From positions 124,001 through 188,000 of the forward strand of contig JAHLWR010000006.1 of the NCBI GenBank assembly GCA_019057815.1: a DNA stretch of 64,000 bases. The letters are read 5' to 3'. Origin of the DNA: Candidatus Heimdallarchaeota archaeon (GTDB lineage: Archaea > Asgardarchaeota > Heimdallarchaeia > Heimdallarchaeales > Heimdallarchaeaceae). Under the pieces are notes generated by a model. That model saw nothing but the letters and a program-made list of their open reading frames with translations. It was not told the DNA's origin and searched no databases. Positions 61,649-64,000 of the stretch are shown one piece after another (within the stretch, counting starts at the first letter, position 1; each line of letters begins with the position of its first letter). Both the position numbers and the translations under genes were made by a program.

Positions 61649-62272
61649 TCAGACATATATTCTTGATTTCCACGTAAAAGCATCTTTCTTAGCAGTTGCA
61701 CCACAGAGATATGTGGTGTGGATTGAAATTACTCCAACTCCAAATTCTTCTTTTATATCTTTGGCAAGAGGAATAAAGTCTTCTATTCTGTTTGGATTCA
61801 CATGATAACTAATAAACCTTGCATGAACAATATTAGTAATGTTAGAACTTGGCTTCTTTTTAGGAATAGATGTTTGGATACCAATGGATGAACAAATACC
61901 TTCTTCTTTCAATTTATCTCGATATTCACCTAGAACGGTTTTTACATCTTCCTTCCCTATTAATCCATCTGCTGAACATTCGTAGTTAAATTCAATTAAA
62001 AATACATATCCTCCTAACCACACAAGTTCCGCAGGATATGGTTCTTGATTGTCTAGTGGTAAAAGATCTTTTTCATATCTGTTTTCTATTTCATCAACTT
62101 GAACGCCATAAAATAATAGATTTTTCTCAATTGATTCTATAATGAAATCTTTTTTAGAGCCTCCAAATCTGTAAGAACGATTTCTTAAAAGAATTTCTAG
62201 ATTGTCACATAAATTTTTAGGAAGAATATTTCTCAAAACTTCGTTAAATTTTCTATTTTTTTCCAGCTTCAT
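61649..62272 (-). CDS. Hypothetical protein
   Basis: 207 aa, no family recognised. The centre (ELVWLGGYVFLIEFNYECSA) has strand-rich sequence with acidic residues, and the C-terminal half alternates strands and helices (VGVISIHTTYLCGATAK). An E-x-N pattern there is not enough to call a nuclease. Cysteines at three separated positions. ATG 62272 is preceded by GAGGTG at good spacing. It is convergent with the Mrr-ATPase gene (56-nt gap), in an accessory region, so it may be part of the same island. Confidence 0.6.
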   Translation of the reverse strand: MKLEKNRKFNEVLRNILPKNLCDNLEILLRNRSYRFGGSKKDFIIESIEKNLLFYGVQVDEIENRYEKDLLPLDNQEPYPAELVWLGGYVFLIEFNYECSADGLIGKEDVKTVLGEYRDKLKEEGICSSIGIQTSIPKKKPSSNITNIVHARFISYHVNPNRIEDFIPLAKDIKEEFGVGVISIHTTYLCGATAKKDAFTWKSRIYV

Positions 62273-62458
62273 TCTTACACCTCATACATAATACTTATTT
62301 CAAACATGTATTTAAATTTGTAATTTCTTACTATTATTTAAAAACAGTAACTGGTATTTATAGCAGAATAACAGCAAATAATTAGCAAGGCTAGAATAAC
62401 TTAATAGAAATAATTATGTATGTTTAGATATACAAGAAGACTATTTTGTATCTAGAAA

Positions 62459-62674
62459 TCATAAGCGAATCTCATTTCCAGTTGAATACGAACAATGGAC
62501 AAAAGAAGACTTTGTATATTCGAAATCTAAGTTAGGTATTTCTTCAAATTGAAGCACTGAAGATTGCATATTATGTCCTTTAATAATTTGATTAACTTGT
62601 TCTTTTGATATTTTTTCAAGAGTGGTGAAAACAGGAATATTTTCTGTTTCAAAATTCATATCTCTAACATTCAT
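62459..62674 (-). CDS. Possible small acidic protein
   Basis: 71 codons from ATG 62674 (second ATG six codons in). Acidic N-terminal half, FEYTKSSFVHCSYS at the end, no family recognised. An excellent AT-only element at 62696-62716 lies about 25-40 nt upstream and could serve both this gene and, on the other strand, the HEPN gene region. It resembles the 58421-58621 frame in size and composition but not in sequence. Confidence 0.4.
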   Translation of the reverse strand: MNVRDMNFETENIPVFTTLEKISKEQVNQIIKGHNMQSSVLQFEEIPNLDFEYTKSSFVHCSYSTGNEIRL

Positions 62675-62725
62675 AATATTAATCTATGAACTGAAATTAA
62701 TATAAATTTTATAATTAAAATAAAA

Positions 62726-62738
62726 GAGCTAGTAGCTC
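62726..62738. repeat. Short perfect inverted repeat
   Basis: GAGCT-AGT-AGCTC, a 5-bp perfect stem with a 3-nt spacer, between the divergent small acidic frame and the HEPN gene. Possibly an operator half of a divergent promoter region. Confidence 0.3.
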
Positions 62739-62791
62739 AACATTGACAAGGTGAGCTATTGTAAATAGAAACATCTGGATATTTATACTAA

Positions 62792-62803
62792 ATGGATATC
62801 CAT
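62792..62803. promoter_or_regulatory. 12-bp perfect palindrome upstream of the HEPN gene
   Basis: ATGGATATCCAT reads the same on both strands and lies about 20 nt upstream of a TTTAAATT TATA element (62822-62829), which itself is about 26 nt from ATG 62852. A palindrome right upstream of TATA/BRE is where an archaeal regulator would bind. Confidence 0.4.
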
Positions 62804-62851
62804 ATTCTCTACCAACTTATTATTTAAATTAGGTGAATTATCCGTTTTAAT

Positions 62852-63904
62852 ATGCAAATTTTTGAGTATTTAAAGATCTATGATGTAATTTCAAACTTAA
62901 GAGATAATCGATTAAAAAGAAAATTTGAAGTTTTGGTAGGGTATATTATCCAAAGTATTCAAACACACAAAACTTTGTGGTATAAATCAGTTGATGATGA
63001 TATTAATAAAATTGTACAAACAAAAAAAAAGATTTTTCATAACACAGAATTGACAGAATCTGAGAAAATTGCTGAACTGATAATATTAATGGAAAAAGAA
63101 GCATATTATACAATGGAATCTATTGCAAAAACTAAAGATGAATTTGAATATCTTCTAAATCTAATCATTAGTATGAGTTTTGATTCTATGCCCAGAATAA
63201 TGAAGAGAATTCTTAAAGGGGATTTTGATAATTCAAATATACATTGTGAGAATTATTTAAAGAAGGGAATCGTTGAGAAAATATTAAGAGAATTATACAG
63301 TAAAAAACATCTAGATTATCATAATGTTCAATCAAAAGATAAGAAGTTTATAAGAACGATTTACAACTATGAACTGGATTTTATTCTTGATTTCTTAGAA
63401 TTTGTTAAAGATTATTTGAAATTCCTAAGAAAAGTAAGAAATAACATGTATCACAATTTTGCTTATATAACTCCAACAAACGAACAGCAAATAATGTATC
63501 CTGAAAGTTGGATAAAAGAGAGTTCTCCTATTTTTGTTTTTAATCCAAGTTTGAATAAAGGGTATTTTGATAGTTATTATTCAGGAAAAACAGTTATTAC
63601 TTATTACACAAGAATCATGAATTTATGTGTTATTTTAGAAAAAATACCCATATTGCAATATATTCGGAGTATGGAAAGAGATCAGCGATTAATAGATGTA
63701 TTAGTTAGTCCAGAAGCTATAAAACATAGTGAAAGGTATTTTCAAATCTTAAAGAAATATGGATTTCCAAGAGGAAAACCAGGTATGAAAATATCAGGAG
63801 ACAAGATAGAACCAAGCAAAACGGGTGAAAACATGAAAATACAAAAGAGTCTAAATAAAAAATTTGAAGAATTTCTGAAAAAATATCCACCTCCTATGAA
63901 ATGA
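62852..63904 (+). CDS. HEPN-like protein with an R-x4-H motif
   Basis: 350 aa, largely helical. The motif RKVRNNMYHNFAY contains R196-NNMY-H201, the R-N-x3-H signature of many HEPN RNases, at the end of the helix KDYLKFLRK. No other domain recognised; the last 50 residues are basic and Pro/Gly-rich (FPRGKPGMKISG). Leaderless start: TTTAAATT lies about 26 nt upstream of the ATG. It resembles abortive-infection HEPN proteins more than the MNT-paired type. Last gene in the window; the 96 nt beyond it hold no supported gene. Confidence 0.6.
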   Translation: MQIFEYLKIYDVISNLRDNRLKRKFEVLVGYIIQSIQTHKTLWYKSVDDDINKIVQTKKKIFHNTELTESEKIAELIILMEKEAYYTMESIAKTKDEFEYLLNLIISMSFDSMPRIMKRILKGDFDNSNIHCENYLKKGIVEKILRELYSKKHLDYHNVQSKDKKFIRTIYNYELDFILDFLEFVKDYLKFLRKVRNNMYHNFAYITPTNEQQIMYPESWIKESSPIFVFNPSLNKGYFDSYYSGKTVITYYTRIMNLCVILEKIPILQYIRSMERDQRLIDVLVSPEAIKHSERYFQILKKYGFPRGKPGMKISGDKIEPSKTGENMKIQKSLNKKFEEFLKKYPPPMK

Positions 63905-64000
63905 ACTTATTCTTCTCTCAAATGATTTCTTCTGATATAATTATTATCATTGTTCATGAATCTCTTCCTCCTATTCATACAAAACTAAAAGTATACTATT

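Noticed and set aside
63907-63957. 16-codon leftward frame with a strong GGAGGA before its ATG at 63957
   Set aside because: Too short and cut off from context by the window edge; the purine run may be chance or belong to another transcript.

Overview
This is an AT-rich archaeal chromosome segment. The archaeal assignment rests on the information-processing genes at 6-14 kb: a class I methionyl-tRNA synthetase with a separately encoded tRNA-binding C-terminal subunit, RIO1 kinase, the KH protein Dim2/Pno1, aIF1A, aIF2-beta, a DUF424 protein and NMD3. Several promoters also have archaeal TATA elements 25-35 nt upstream of nearly leaderless starts. An Asgard archaeon is my best guess. The support is a Roadblock-like domain fused to a long coiled coil, a seven-bladed WD40 protein, a eukaryote-like basic N-terminal tail on aIF1A, and very large surface proteins. 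This is inference from gene content, not a phylogenetic result. I saw no tRNA, rRNA, CRISPR array or intact insertion sequence.

Layout. (1) 0-6.1 kb: a group IV PLP decarboxylase divergent from a branched-polyamine synthase (BpsA), then a metallo-beta-lactamase-fold hydrolase, a GT-C-like polytopic membrane protein and a GT4 glycosyltransferase. (2) 6.1-13.8 kb: the translation and ribosome-biogenesis block. It has two divergent operons (aIF1A-RIO1-Dim2-PHP leftward, aIF2beta-DUF424-NMD3 rightward) that meet at an almost perfectly symmetric promoter. (3) 13.9-20.8 kb: WD40 protein, SLC13/ArsB-type transporter, Roadblock-coiled-coil protein, oligoendopeptidase F and a helical-repeat protein. 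(4) 20.9-51.8 kb: one leftward operon of about 31 kb, nearly half the window. It encodes two small proteins, a membrane-anchored subtilase (921 aa), a 3157-aa Ig-like-repeat surface protein and a 5978-aa giant with tandem jelly-roll modules, membrane segments and a large C-terminal region unlike the rest. The reading frames overlap by 8 and 4 nt. A small winged-helix regulator is encoded divergently at its upstream end. (5) 52-64 kb: an accessory, defence-island-like region. It holds a GHKL ATPase with a C-terminal HExxH motif, a relic of a type II restriction-modification enzyme, an HNH nuclease, a PD-(D/E)XK-like protein, a GNAT, two HEPN-type proteins, and an Mrr-nuclease / P-loop ATPase / winged-helix protein that resembles a STAND-type immune effector.

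The strongest candidates for something undescribed are the giant surface-protein operon (a protease translationally coupled to two giant substrates or partners) and, in the accessory region, the Mrr-ATPase-wHTH protein and the GHKL-metallopeptidase fusion. Start sites were moved from the longest frame where Shine-Dalgarno or TATA spacing argued for it, and each such choice is explained in its entry.
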